Position numbers and translations under genes: made by a program. DNA of 51,627 nt from the NCBI GenBank assembly GCA_027532555.1, contig JAPZTJ010000025.1:1-51627 (forward strand), in the 5' to 3' direction. Below, one piece after another: positions 42,822 to 51,334 of this stretch (within the stretch, counting starts at the first letter, position 1; every line of letters starts with the position of its first letter). The notes below the pieces were generated by a model. It ran no database searches. It was not told where the DNA came from and saw only the letters and a list, made by a program, of their open reading frames with translations. The DNA is from Aquidulcibacter sp. (GTDB lineage: Bacteria; Pseudomonadota; Alphaproteobacteria; Caulobacterales; Aquidulcibacteraceae).

Positions 42822-42838
42822 CAGGTGCAACACACCTG
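42822..42838 (-). promoter_or_regulatory. Leader hairpin before TonB receptor copy 2
   Basis: CAGGTG-CAACA-CACCTG, identical to the hairpin before copy 1 and at the same distance from the start codon. Confidence 0.5.
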
Positions 42839-42897
42839 TGCCAAGGGCCGCGATACTGTTTGGACGTGACAGATCGAAGTCTATTAGGATTCAGTTT

Positions 42898-42925
42898 TGT
42901 GAAATAATATTCACATTTATGTGAA
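42898..42925. promoter_or_regulatory. Three-half-site operator-like element, copy 2
   Basis: TGTGAAATAATATTCACA (42898-42915) and TTCACATTTATGTGAA (42910-42925) are two perfect palindromes sharing their middle half-site, so three alternating half-sites occur at 6- and 4-bp gaps. The element lies about 100 bp before the receptor and is conserved, more degenerate, before copy 1. Confidence 0.55.
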
Positions 42926-43080
42926 TTCGAGGGCAACTCCGCCTCGATAAGCTTTCGATTTGCTGATATCAACTAATTCTGGAATTGTTCACCGCTCCGG
43001 TGGCTCGCCAGATTTATCTGAGATAAAAGCCGCGTAAGCTGTCGACTCAAATGTCAACTTGAAAAGAGTCTGCAACTTTC

Positions 43081-43668
43081 ATGACCGAGTTTAACACCAC
43101 CCAACCCGGTCTCCGCGTCCTTGTGATCGGCACCAGCGGCTCTGGCAAGTCGACTTTTGCGGAAAAGCTGGCGGGTGAGGCTGGGATCGCCCATCTTGAG
43201 CTAGACGTGATCAATTGGCGGCCGGGCTGGTACAATCGTTCAGCGGAGGAGCCTGAGGCCTTCATCGCCGATGTCGATCTCGCGACCGATCAAAGAGACT
43301 GGGTGTTGGCCGGGAATTATTCGGTTACGCGCCCGGTCGTTTTGCCCCGTGTTACCCATTTAGTTTGGATGGATCTACCTTTGTGGCTGGTGATGGCGCA
43401 AGTGATTCCGCGCTCCATCCGCCGGGCTTCAGCTAAGGATCGGGACGTATTTGACGGCTGTCGTGAGGATTGGCCGCGTCTTGTCCGCGCCGACCATCCA
43501 ATCCGCTGGGCGCTTTCGACCCACCATAGTCGCAGGCCAAAATATGTCGCCGCCGCAGAAAAAATCCAAGCACAAGGTGGGCAGGTCCTGCGCTGCACCA
43601 CCCGCTATGAAGTTGACCAAGCCCGTCAGTCTTTGGTTGCCTTGACGCGCGCACGTTCTGCCGCTTGA
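43081..43668 (+). CDS. P-loop NTPase, adenylate-kinase-like
   Basis: A 195-residue cytosolic nucleotide-binding protein. Walker A is VLVIGTSGSGKSTFAEKL (about residues 13-30), followed by AHLELDVINWRPGWYNRS and DWVLAGNYSV, the pattern of small AAA/adenylate-kinase-like proteins (FlaR/topology-modulation group). Arg-rich HHSRRPKYVAAAEKIQAQGG follows and may form the lid. It is divergent from TonB receptor copy 2 and its last 43 bases overlap the end of the convergent serine hydrolase gene. The phosphoryl acceptor is unknown. A dead copy of its start lies at 39641-39743. Confidence 0.78.
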   Translation: MTEFNTTQPGLRVLVIGTSGSGKSTFAEKLAGEAGIAHLELDVINWRPGWYNRSAEEPEAFIADVDLATDQRDWVLAGNYSVTRPVVLPRVTHLVWMDLPLWLVMAQVIPRSIRRASAKDRDVFDGCREDWPRLVRADHPIRWALSTHHSRRPKYVAAAEKIQAQGGQVLRCTTRYEVDQARQSLVALTRARSAA

Positions 43669-44843
43669 GCTAACAGGATCAAGGCAGACAGGGCACCCGA
43701 GCCCTCGCGATCGGTTTGTTGGGCGTTGGCTTGGCCAGTAGAACGCGCAAGCGTAAGGTCCAAACGCGGACAATAGACAGCCGCAGTGCCCCAATAGCCC
43801 CCATGCCCCCAACACAACTCTCCATGCAATTTAGTTGGGTATAGCCCAAGGCCATATCCCTCGCCCTTTGGATCTGGCCCAGGCGTTTGCATCAACAGGC
43901 GCGTTGCAACAGGATTGGTAAACACCTCGCCCAAGACAACAGCGCGCGTGGCTCGGCCCAGATCATCCATGCTCATCACAAGGCCACCACCGCCATATTG
44001 ATCGTAGGACACGTCTACGTCGGAATCTTTGATCGCACCGCGATACTGCACGGCCCGGCGCGTGCCTGCAGGCTCTGGCTCCATCGCCTCCCAATAGGTT
44101 TCATCCGCGCCAATCTTTGGCCAAGCCAACATCTTGCGCGCCGCCACACCAATCGTCGACGACCCTGTGGCTTGCTTGATGATGTCTGCCGCGATTAAAT
44201 AATTGGTATCGGCATAGTTGAAGTTCTCACCCACGACATCTTTGCGGCCGAAAGTTACGGCAAACCAGATCTCGTTCTCTGCGGTCCAATGGGCTGATAG
44301 GCCATAAGCGTTGGGCACCAATGCCAAGACTTCAAACAAGGGCACTTGAAAATAATCGGGGATGCCTGACGTGTGGTTCAGAAGTTGGCGCATGCTGATG
44401 GTGTCAATCTGATAGCCATTCTTTTCCAGCATCGCCTTAACCGCAGGAGACAGGGCTGGGCCAATCGGGCCATCCAATTGCACCTTTCCCGCCTCAACCA
44501 GTTGCAGGGCCATGGCGGCAACGAAGGTCTTGGTGTTGGATGCCACTCGCACGTCATCGTTTGAACGCAGGTCATCGCCAGACGCAAAGGCCTGATCTAG
44601 GCCAAGACCAGGCGCGCGGACATAAAGTAACTGGCCCGGACTATTGGCATTGGCCTTCGTCTCGCGATTGAGTTCGACTTGAATAGACGAGGCAAGGTCC
44701 AAGCCCTGATCTCCGAGCTTCCACGTCACGTCCGTCCAGCCTGCGCGCTGATCGCCCTGCCAACTCGACCAGCCAATCGCCAAGGCCAAAGCAAGCGCGA
44801 CGGCCAAAAAGCCACGCAGCGCATAGGTTCCAAGCTGTTTCAT
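43626..44843 (-). CDS. Serine hydrolase, class C beta-lactamase/PBP fold
   Basis: A 405-residue exported serine hydrolase. The signal (residues 1-28) is hydrophobic up to AIGWSS. The active-site SxxK is VASNTKTFVAAMALQL, the second motif YxN-like is FNYADTNYLIAADI, and the KTG-equivalent is probably CWGHGGYWGT (HGG), as in esterase and D-aminopeptidase relatives. LLNHTSGIPDYF is the family's usual segment. The ATG at 44843 is favoured with GGGA five bases upstream. The family covers peptidoglycan carboxypeptidases, esterases and beta-lactamases; this sequence alone does not indicate antibiotic resistance. It follows TonB receptor 3 in the same direction after a hairpin. Confidence 0.85.
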   Translation of the reverse strand: MKQLGTYALRGFLAVALALALAIGWSSWQGDQRAGWTDVTWKLGDQGLDLASSIQVELNRETKANANSPGQLLYVRAPGLGLDQAFASGDDLRSNDDVRVASNTKTFVAAMALQLVEAGKVQLDGPIGPALSPAVKAMLEKNGYQIDTISMRQLLNHTSGIPDYFQVPLFEVLALVPNAYGLSAHWTAENEIWFAVTFGRKDVVGENFNYADTNYLIAADIIKQATGSSTIGVAARKMLAWPKIGADETYWEAMEPEPAGTRRAVQYRGAIKDSDVDVSYDQYGGGGLVMSMDDLGRATRAVVLGEVFTNPVATRLLMQTPGPDPKGEGYGLGLYPTKLHGELCWGHGGYWGTAAVYCPRLDLTLARSTGQANAQQTDREGSGALSALILLAQAAERARVKATKD

Positions 44844-44898
44844 ATTCATTCCCTGTTTGGTCAGAGTTCGTTTGACGTCTGCCTGCATAAAACGTCAA

Positions 44899-44921
44899 CG
44901 GCCCGCCACAAGGGCGGGCCG
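44899..44921 (-). terminator. Hairpin between TonB receptor 3 and the serine hydrolase
   Basis: CGGCCCGCC / GGCGGGCCG, a 9-bp perfect GC stem with loop ACAAG, lies 27 bases after the receptor stop. It lacks a downstream T-run, so it may only partly terminate or may stabilise the receptor mRNA. Confidence 0.5.
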
Positions 44922-44947
44922 AGCGCAATTTTGTTTTTCCGGCTGGT

Positions 44948-47935
44948 TTACATTCTCCAGACCAAATTAATCGCATAGCGGCGACCAATGATGTCATACT
45001 GGTTTGGCAATGTATTGGCGTCTTGCTGTGCCGAACCCAAAATTGGTGGCTCTTTATCAAACAGATTGCTGACGGTGCCGCCAATACGCAGATTGTCGTT
45101 GATCTTGTAGGAGAAGCCGAGGTCGAAATAGTCCCAAGCATCAATGTGTTGGACATTGTTAGTGTTAGCCGCCACATTGCGCCACTGCGGTTCCGGCACG
45201 CGCTTGATCAAGGCATCGACTTGACCTTGGTAACGCCACGCACCGCGAATGGTCAAAGGACCATCCATCCATGCCACTGCGAGGTTGGAGCGGAAGGCTG
45301 GGATGGCGCGGATACCCGTACCGGCATCGGAACAGGCACCACCGCCAAAGTCCCCAGCGCAATCAAATAGATTGTCGGATGGGAACAAGAGGCGGACAAA
45401 GCTGTCAACCGTACCGCCTTGGAAGGTGATGTTGATCCTATCGCCCGGCAAAGCTTTAGGCAGTTTCGCATTGTAATAGACCGAGAAGTCGACCCCAGAG
45501 GTCTTGAGCAAAGTCAAGTTGGTGTCGCGTTGGTCGAACCTAACAACCCGACCATTGGCGTCACGGGTGATCTTCTTACAAAGCGCGCTATTGGGGTCTT
45601 GCAGCACCAAATAGCAACTATCCATCAATTGGATCGGGTTGATCGTGCCGATCGCATCGTCAATCTGGATGTTATAGGCATCAACCACCACCGATAGGCC
45701 AGGGATGAATTGTGGTGTAAACACAAAGCCATAGGTGAAGGTCTCCCCCGATTCGGGCTTGATCGCATCTCCACCGCCTTGAACCGCAACCGCATTGTCG
45801 ATCAGCGGCAGACCGGTACCAACAACAGGGATGTAACCCGGGGTCGAGGGTGCGCCGAGTGCGGTACATAGAGCCGTCGGCACGTTGAAGCGGACGGGAT
45901 CGGAGCAATAGTCCGTTGGACGGCCAGTGCCGAGAATCGGCGCTTCCACGGCTGCACCGAAGAACTCACCAATGTTTGGACCACGCACCACCGTTTGCTT
46001 CGAACCGCGCAGGCGGATGGTGTCATTCACCGCCCAGTTCACACCGAGCTTCCAGGTGTCGTAGTCGCCAGAGCGAGAATGGTCGCTCCACCGGCCGGCG
46101 GCTTCAACGTCGAACTGCTTGAAATATGGCTTGTCGGCCAAAACGGGCAGACGCAACTCGCCATAATATTCGGTCAATTCAAAGTCAGCGACCAAGTTCG
46201 CGCGCGCACCTTGACCATGCAGTGTGTCGCGGGTGAAAGCGCGTGGTCCGAAGATCGAGTTACCAAACTCTTCGCGACGCTCCGCACCCAAAGCCCAGCC
46301 GACAGGGCCGCCAGGCAAGCTGAAGAAGCCTGTTGTATCGCCGGAAATGTTCAACGCCAAAATATCTTGATGACGGTTGCGCTTGTTGAACAATTCGCTG
46401 GTGTCGCCATTAACCCAAGCCACTGCAGCAGCGCTGGCGGCGGATGGGCCAAATAGGTTGTAAGGCACGCAGCCATTGGCCGGGTTGACGCAAACCGCTT
46501 GGCCGCCGGCGCTGGTAACATTGGTTGCTTGCTGGAAGCGGCTCCACGAGCCCCAACCGATACGTTGCACTTCTTCGATGCTCTTGCCCGTTACATAAGA
46601 CAGGTCGTATCTGATGTTGTCGGTTAGCTCACCTCGGACGCCGACAACGACTTGGTGGCTGGTCCGTTCTGTCTCATCAATGAGAGGTCCCAGCTCCAAT
46701 AATGTCTTGGCAACGCGGAAGCGAGCCGCATCGGTGCCTGGGCCTGTGCCGGCTGCATTCAAATTGAACAGTGAGATACCGCCAGCTGGATTTAGAATCG
46801 ACAGGATCTGAGGGGTCAAGAATGGGTTGGTCCGTTGGATCAACACATCACCTTGTGTGACGATATTGGCACCACCGGCGACGGCAGGAAGCACACCTGC
46901 GGTGTTGCCGTTTGTGCGCACGGGAACCTGCTGACTGGTGTTATTGATCAGCGAATAGGTACCGCGGCCATAGAATTCAGCCCATTTGGCCAGCTTGAAT
47001 GTACCAAAAATGGCCGCATTGGTGCGGTCATTTGGGTTCTGGAACGCTTCAAATTGCGAGAAGGCTTGCGTACCAGCTGTGGTGCCCAAGGTGCCATCAG
47101 CGGCATAGGCGAATGTTGGGGCAGCAGTCCCAGCAGGGGCGGCAGTAGCGCTGGCCCAACGCGTAAACGCGCCGCCTGCGGTCGGGAAAGTTTGGATGAA
47201 CAGCCCAGCGTCATTCAATTCAGGCAGAGCCCATGCGCGATCTTCACGTTTGAGGATGCCTCGGTCCGCATAGCTGGCGTGCAGCACAATATTGCCGCGA
47301 TCTTCAAAGAAGTTCATCCCGCCTGTGATGCCAATGCTATAGCTCTGCGCATCGCCTTGCTCAGAAGTCCCGCCATTTACGGCGACTTCTAAGCCTTCAT
47401 AATTGTCGCGCAAAATGTAATTGGTCACGCCTGCAACCGCATCTGCACCGTAAACAGCTGCAGCGCCACCTGTCAGGGTTTCAATTCGCGAAATCAAAGC
47501 TGAAGGAATGGAATTCACGTCTGCCGAGTTGCGGAAGCCATTTGGCGTAACGCGCTGGCCATTGACCAAAACGAGCGTCCGATTCTGGCCTAAGCCGCGC
47601 ATATCCAACGTAGAAGCCCCGTGGGATTCCAACAGGGTAGGGTTGGTTGTTGCGCCGTTTGAGGGCAGGAACTGGTTCTGTTGCTTCAAAACCTCGTCGA
47701 TATCTATCAGGCCCGTTGCGCGGATCGCCTCGGAATCGATGACCCGAACTGGAGAAATGGCACGGTTTGCCGCCGTCTGAATGCGCGATCCGGTTACGAT
47801 GATCGTTTCAACACGGGGGGCTTCGTCTGACGCAGCGGCTGTGGTCTGCGCAATGGCCAAACCGGGCGCGCCAGTGAGTAATGCGATGGCACTTGCCGTT
47901 GCGGCAAGCGTTAGTTTGTGATTTTTGTTCAACAT
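44948..47935 (-). CDS. TonB-dependent receptor 3
   Basis: A 995-residue outer-membrane receptor unrelated in detail to the duplicated pair. The signal peptide ends near GLAIAQTTA. A TonB box ETIIVTGSRI, plug segments SPVRVIDSEAIRATGLIDID, LDMRGLGQNRTLVLVNGQRV and ETLTGGAAAVYGADAVAGVT, and a barrel ending YAINLVWRM follow. This plug type (TLVLVNGQR, AAAVYGADA) is common in sphingomonads and Caulobacterales for peptides, sugars and aromatic compounds. The ribosome site is GGGGGAA. Its leader contains a terminator-like hairpin and a palindrome upstream. The substrate cannot be assigned; the serine hydrolase downstream may process it. Confidence 0.9.
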   Translation of the reverse strand: MLNKNHKLTLAATASAIALLTGAPGLAIAQTTAAASDEAPRVETIIVTGSRIQTAANRAISPVRVIDSEAIRATGLIDIDEVLKQQNQFLPSNGATTNPTLLESHGASTLDMRGLGQNRTLVLVNGQRVTPNGFRNSADVNSIPSALISRIETLTGGAAAVYGADAVAGVTNYILRDNYEGLEVAVNGGTSEQGDAQSYSIGITGGMNFFEDRGNIVLHASYADRGILKREDRAWALPELNDAGLFIQTFPTAGGAFTRWASATAAPAGTAAPTFAYAADGTLGTTAGTQAFSQFEAFQNPNDRTNAAIFGTFKLAKWAEFYGRGTYSLINNTSQQVPVRTNGNTAGVLPAVAGGANIVTQGDVLIQRTNPFLTPQILSILNPAGGISLFNLNAAGTGPGTDAARFRVAKTLLELGPLIDETERTSHQVVVGVRGELTDNIRYDLSYVTGKSIEEVQRIGWGSWSRFQQATNVTSAGGQAVCVNPANGCVPYNLFGPSAASAAAVAWVNGDTSELFNKRNRHQDILALNISGDTTGFFSLPGGPVGWALGAERREEFGNSIFGPRAFTRDTLHGQGARANLVADFELTEYYGELRLPVLADKPYFKQFDVEAAGRWSDHSRSGDYDTWKLGVNWAVNDTIRLRGSKQTVVRGPNIGEFFGAAVEAPILGTGRPTDYCSDPVRFNVPTALCTALGAPSTPGYIPVVGTGLPLIDNAVAVQGGGDAIKPESGETFTYGFVFTPQFIPGLSVVVDAYNIQIDDAIGTINPIQLMDSCYLVLQDPNSALCKKITRDANGRVVRFDQRDTNLTLLKTSGVDFSVYYNAKLPKALPGDRINITFQGGTVDSFVRLLFPSDNLFDCAGDFGGGACSDAGTGIRAIPAFRSNLAVAWMDGPLTIRGAWRYQGQVDALIKRVPEPQWRNVAANTNNVQHIDAWDYFDLGFSYKINDNLRIGGTVSNLFDKEPPILGSAQQDANTLPNQYDIIGRRYAINLVWRM

Positions 47936-47960
47936 GTGCTCAAATTCCCCCGTTGCTCAC

Positions 47961-47982
47961 AAAAAAGGCCCCCGCCGGGGCC
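47961..47982 (-). terminator. Terminator-like hairpin in the leader of TonB receptor 3
   Basis: On the reverse strand GGCCCC-GGCG-GGGGCC is followed by six Ts, a textbook intrinsic terminator, only 26 bp upstream of the receptor ATG. Too little room remains for a promoter after it, so it either ends transcription from the GNAT side and the receptor is read from elsewhere, or acts as an attenuator. Confidence 0.6.
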
Positions 47983-48083
47983 GCGTGAAGGCGTATGTCT
48001 GCGGTCATGCCAAACTGAGGCAAAACCCAATGCCGTTAGGTTGCTTTTGACAGAAATCCCGCCAGTTTCAAATTAAAATGATA

Positions 48084-48093
48084 CATCTAGATG
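48084..48093. promoter_or_regulatory. Palindrome upstream of TonB receptor 3
   Basis: CATCTAGATG is a perfect 10-bp palindrome, extended imperfectly as TGATACATCTAGATGACA, about 150 bp before the receptor. AT-rich DNA around it could hold a promoter. A regulator-binding site is plausible; no regulator is adjacent. The rest of 47983-48173 shows nothing clear. Confidence 0.35.
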
Positions 48094-48173
48094 ACATTTT
48101 TGTTCACAAGAGCGTTAATGCTAGTCGGCACGCACGGGTGGCGGGTGCAAAATCTTGCTTGCCACCGGTTTCC

Positions 48174-48800
48174 TTATGCAGATTGGCCGCGAGGTGCCCG
48201 CCACATCATTTGCAGAGGCGGTGCCTTTAGCTCCCCCCTATCTTGACCACACGGGAAGTGTCCAAGTGAATCAAAGCCATGAGATCGATAAAATCCCTCA
48301 TTGACTGGATTGGAATTCTCCAAATAAACGGGGGTTCCAGTTCGATCACACTCTGCCAACACCGGAGCAAATAGAGCTTTGCCAACTCCCTTGCCGCGAT
48401 TGGCCAGGCGCGTGCCCAAGGTAAACAGATAAAGATGCGGCTCCTTAGGGTGATGTGCCTGCATACGTTCTCCGGCTTCCAAAGCGCGGGTAATTGCGCC
48501 AGGAGATCCCGTCGCCATCAAGGTCCAAGCAACCTGAGCAATGGCTGATAGCGAAAGCTCTGACGGTGCCCCCCACGGCAACCACATCGCTGCGCCACCA
48601 TCCCCGATCATATGGCAAAAACCATGCTTGAGATAATGTGCTCGTGCGAGCAGTGGAAAGATGGCATCTAAGGTCTTTGGTGTTCCAAATATCCAGCGAT
48701 TGACTGGGTCTTCATAAAAGGCTTCAGCCGTGATTGCGCCCAATTGCTGCCAATCTGCAATCCCTGCCCGTTTCATGCCTTCTGGTAGATCCAAGTCCAT
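48174..48800 (-). CDS. GNAT-family N-acetyltransferase
   Basis: A 208-residue GCN5-like acetyltransferase. The acetyl-CoA loop is LGTRLANRGKGVGKALFAPV (R/Q-x-x-G-x-G), followed by VYLENSNPVNEGFYRSHGF, the typical final strands, and an N-terminal MKRAGIADWQQLGAITAEAF that forms the first helix. The ATG at 48800 is chosen with AGG nine bases upstream; the longer frame to 48851 has no family similarity. It stands between the serine dehydratase gene (same direction, 54-bp gap) and receptor 3. The acceptor is unknown. Confidence 0.82.
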   Translation of the reverse strand: MDLDLPEGMKRAGIADWQQLGAITAEAFYEDPVNRWIFGTPKTLDAIFPLLARAHYLKHGFCHMIGDGGAAMWLPWGAPSELSLSAIAQVAWTLMATGSPGAITRALEAGERMQAHHPKEPHLYLFTLGTRLANRGKGVGKALFAPVLAECDRTGTPVYLENSNPVNEGFYRSHGFDSLGHFPCGQDRGELKAPPLQMMWRAPRGQSA

Positions 48801-48854
48801 TGCGTTGTCCTGCCTGTCGCCTTTTCGCCACTCAGGCCCGACCAGAGCCACAAG

Positions 48855-50231
48855 TCAACATTCAACGACATTTACGGCGAGGCCGCCTAGACTGGTCTCC
48901 TTGTATTTCGACGACATATCCAATCCGGTTTGTCGCATGGTCTCGATCACTTGATCCAAGGTGACGCGCGCTGGTTGATCGGTCTGCAGCGCTAGCCGAG
49001 CAGCGTTGGCGGCTTTCACGGCTGCAAGCGCATTGCGCTCGATGCAGGGAATTTGCACGAGCCCGCCCACGGGGTCACAAGTCAAACCCAAGTTATGCTC
49101 CATCCCGATCTCAGCCGCGTTCGCCACCTGCGATGGACTACCACCCCAAACAGCTGCCAGGCCACCCGCCGCCATCGAGCAAGCGACGCCCACCTCACCC
49201 TGACATCCCATCTCAGCCCCGGAGATCGAAGCACGTTGCTTATAAAGAATGCCGATAGCTGCAGCCGTCAAAAGATAGGTATGGACGGCAGATGATGGGG
49301 CCTTCGCATCGAGTAAGTAAAAGCGCAAGATCGCTGGAATAATCCCTGCGGCACCATTGGTTGGGGCCGTCACCACCCGGCCGCCGGCGGCGTTTTCTTC
49401 ATTCACCGCCATGGCATAGACATTGAGCCAGTCGAATAAGGCCTCCCGCTCATTGGACAGTGGTGACCCTGTCAGCTTTTCATAGAGATCAGGTGCCCGG
49501 CGACGCACTTGCAGGCCACCTGGCAAGATGCCCTTCTGCACCAAGCCCCGCGCAATGCAGGACGCCATCGCTTCGGCAATCACCTCTAGGGCGGATAAAG
49601 TCTCGTCACGGTCACGTTTGCAATCTTCACAAGCAAGCAGAACCTCGGCCACCGAAAGGCCATGAGCTTGGCACAAATCCAAAAGCTGTGCCGCAGAGGT
49701 AAAGGCAAACGGTCCTTCTGGGCCACCCCCTACGAGATCATTTTCCAAAGGGGTCTCTAATTGCCGTTGGCTGGCGATGAAGCCACCGCCCGTGGAGTAA
49801 TAGGTTTGGTCGGCCAGCACGCGACCCGCTGCATCAAGCGCCAACAAAGTCATGCCATTTGGGTGCAGTTTTGGTGGCGTCTCATAGTCAAAGATCAAAT
49901 CTGCTGCAGGATCAAACGCAATGGTTTGGCCTGATTGGAGACGCAACGCGGATGTCGCCAACAAATTCTTGAGGGCCGCTTCGGCTTCTTCTGGATCGGT
50001 CGTCTCGGGCTTAAAGCCAAGAAGCCCCAGATAAACCGCTTCAGGAGTTCGGTGTCCGGCACCTGTAAAAGCGAGCGAACCTTGCAAAGAAACCGATAGA
50101 CGCGCGACGCGGGCCAAAACCCCTGCCCGCGCTAGGTCCGTCATGAAGCGGGCGGCGATCCGCATAGGCCCGACGGTATGCGAACTCGAAGGGCCAATTC
50201 CGATGCGGAAAATATCTAACGCAGAAATCAT
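48855..50231 (-). CDS. sdaA: L-serine ammonia-lyase, iron-sulfur dependent
   Basis: A 458-residue single-chain L-serine dehydratase that converts serine to pyruvate and ammonia. It begins [20 protein letters not shown], the SdaA/SdaB signature, and contains [39 protein letters not shown] and [20 protein letters not shown], with the three cysteines that hold the catalytic 4Fe-4S cluster. The C-terminal [16 protein letters not shown] includes the Cys-ending tail seen in E. coli SdaA/SdaB. Length matches the family. The upstream spacer 50232-50416 shows nothing beyond its own leader. Confidence 0.95.
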   Translation of the reverse strand: MISALDIFRIGIGPSSSHTVGPMRIAARFMTDLARAGVLARVARLSVSLQGSLAFTGAGHRTPEAVYLGLLGFKPETTDPEEAEAALKNLLATSALRLQSGQTIAFDPAADLIFDYETPPKLHPNGMTLLALDAAGRVLADQTYYSTGGGFIASQRQLETPLENDLVGGGPEGPFAFTSAAQLLDLCQAHGLSVAEVLLACEDCKRDRDETLSALEVIAEAMASCIARGLVQKGILPGGLQVRRRAPDLYEKLTGSPLSNEREALFDWLNVYAMAVNEENAAGGRVVTAPTNGAAGIIPAILRFYLLDAKAPSSAVHTYLLTAAAIGILYKQRASISGAEMGCQGEVGVACSMAAGGLAAVWGGSPSQVANAAEIGMEHNLGLTCDPVGGLVQIPCIERNALAAVKAANAARLALQTDQPARVTLDQVIETMRQTGLDMSSKYKETSLGGLAVNVVEC

Positions 50232-50416
50232 CTCTTGGGCCCTTTGTCACATCCTAGTCTGCCAGCTAGACATATGAACTAAACCCAGCCTCGGTGCCAA
50301 GCGGCTTAGCCCCTGCAACGTGCCTGCCGCTGCCCCTTGCAGGCCCGTCACCCGTCCGCTATGAACCCGCCTTCCTGACGGTCTGCTCCTCTAAGCAGTC
50401 TGAACGCCGTAACGGC

Positions 50417-50491
<75 letters not shown>

Positions 50492-50522
50492 TTAAATCAA
50501 AGGCTTAGCTGATCGAAATGGC

Positions 50523-50554
50523 GGGGACTAGAACTTGGTCCCCATATGGTCCCC
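50523..50554. repeat. GGGGAC / GTCCCC repeats just after the tRNA
   Basis: GGGGAC at 50523 is followed by its inverse GTCCCC at 50538 and again at 50549 (GGTCCCCATATGGTCCCC). This lies 32 bp beyond the tRNA 3' end, where integrative elements often insert. No integrase gene is visible in the window. Confidence 0.35.
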
Positions 50555-50789
50555 AGTTGGCTGAGTTTGGGTTCTCATTTAAAAACCAGAAAGCCCCAGC
50601 CTCAGACCTGACAGAACTGACAAAAGGGTCACAAGTGGCGACGCTTGCCCGTCCATTCTCACGCGCGCATATCTGGATATTTGGCAGGAACTGAAGCAAG
50701 GCCGAATATGGCAACAAATGGCAACAGCTACCGGCCCATGAATGCCCGCAGGCGCGCGTAGTGCTGACGAAATAGCCGACACCCTAAGC

Positions 50790-50899
50790 GAATTGGCAAA
50801 CTTTACCCCGCCATGCGTCATGCGCGCGAACTGGTCCGAAAACTGTTAGCCGATTGGTGGAATTGGTAAGCCTAGCCACACCATACGTCACGCGCGCAC
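50790..50899. repeat. Imperfect direct repeat, 70-bp period
   Basis: A roughly 39-bp unit beginning GAATTGG and containing CCAT-CGTCA-GCGCGC occurs at 50790 and again at 50860 with about 28 of 39 matching bases. The stretch 50492-50931 has no other convincing gene; open frames there are short and lack family features. Confidence 0.4.
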
Positions 50900-50931
50900 T
50901 TGACCTCATTTTCTGCCCGAGAATCAGAGTC

Positions 50932-51300
50932 TCACCACCGCACACCCAGCCCACGCCGCACGATATGAGGCGCATGGGCTATAATGGCCAGATAAGCCCG
51001 CGTCGCCCGGCTGGGGACAGTCCCTCGCTCCCATGATCGAACACTATCAACTGAGAGGCCATAGATTGAGGCGAAGTCCTCACGCGACAGGCCTTCACGC
51101 TCCCGAAGCGCTTTGACGTCGATCACATCAGGGACTTGTGCCGATCCTAGAGCCTCGAGAATTGGCGTGCGGTTTTCCGCCTTCCAAGGCAGGCGACGCA
51201 ACAGGCGGTGGTCATTTATCCGGTAAAGCCTTCGCCCGTGGGCATGCCCATTACGGACAGGTGAAACTTGACCGGATTGGACTTGGTTTTGCGACATCAT
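50932..51300 (-). CDS. HTH protein of the HigA/NadS antitoxin-like class
   Basis: A 122-residue protein with a basic N-terminal half and a C-terminal XRE-like HTH: VKALREREGLSREDFASIYG, LSVDSVRSWERGTVPSRATR, AYLAIIAHAPHIVRRGL. The W-E-x-G and final helix pattern is that of type II antitoxins such as HigA-2 and NadS, and of YiaG-like regulators. These usually follow a RelE/HigB-like toxin gene, but no toxin-like frame is seen upstream in 51301-51627 or downstream. It may be an orphan regulator. A palindrome overlapping its presumed promoter suggests autoregulation. The two in-frame ATGs at its start are equivalent. Confidence 0.75.
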   Translation of the reverse strand: MMSQNQVQSGQVSPVRNGHAHGRRLYRINDHRLLRRLPWKAENRTPILEALGSAQVPDVIDVKALREREGLSREDFASIYGLSVDSVRSWERGTVPSRATRAYLAIIAHAPHIVRRGLGVRW

Positions 51301-51314
51301 AAGGCCCCATGAAT

Positions 51315-51334
51315 TAGGTCATTTTATAGACCTA
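51315..51334. promoter_or_regulatory. Operator-like palindrome before the HTH gene
   Basis: TAGGTC-N8-GACCTA lies 14 bp upstream of the HTH gene; the centre reads TATAAA on its coding strand and may be the -10 box. Antitoxin-type repressors commonly bind such sites in their own promoter. From 51335 to the window end I see no gene or RNA that I can support. Confidence 0.5.

Larger units (their letters stand above)
42807..43080 (-). repeat. Duplicated receptor control region, copy 2
   Basis: Counterpart of 39365-39640, lying between receptor copy 2 and the intact kinase. It probably keeps the ancestral arrangement: receptor, control region, divergent kinase. No further gene is seen here. Confidence 0.75.

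Noticed and set aside
39365..43080. Insertion sequence or transposon as cause of the receptor duplication
   Set aside because: No transposase, terminal inverted repeats or target duplication could be seen; simple tandem duplication explains it.
43626..44843. Serine hydrolase as a beta-lactamase resistance gene
   Set aside because: It has the broad class C/PBP fold, but the third motif is HGG-like and context is metabolic; the family is mostly esterases and peptidases.
46835..47392. 185-codon open frame opposite TonB receptor 3
   Set aside because: Antisense shadow without domain content.
50505..50717. 70-codon open frame on the minus strand after the tRNA
   Set aside because: Composition is not protein-like, no ribosome site, and it overlaps the GGGGAC/GTCCCC repeats.
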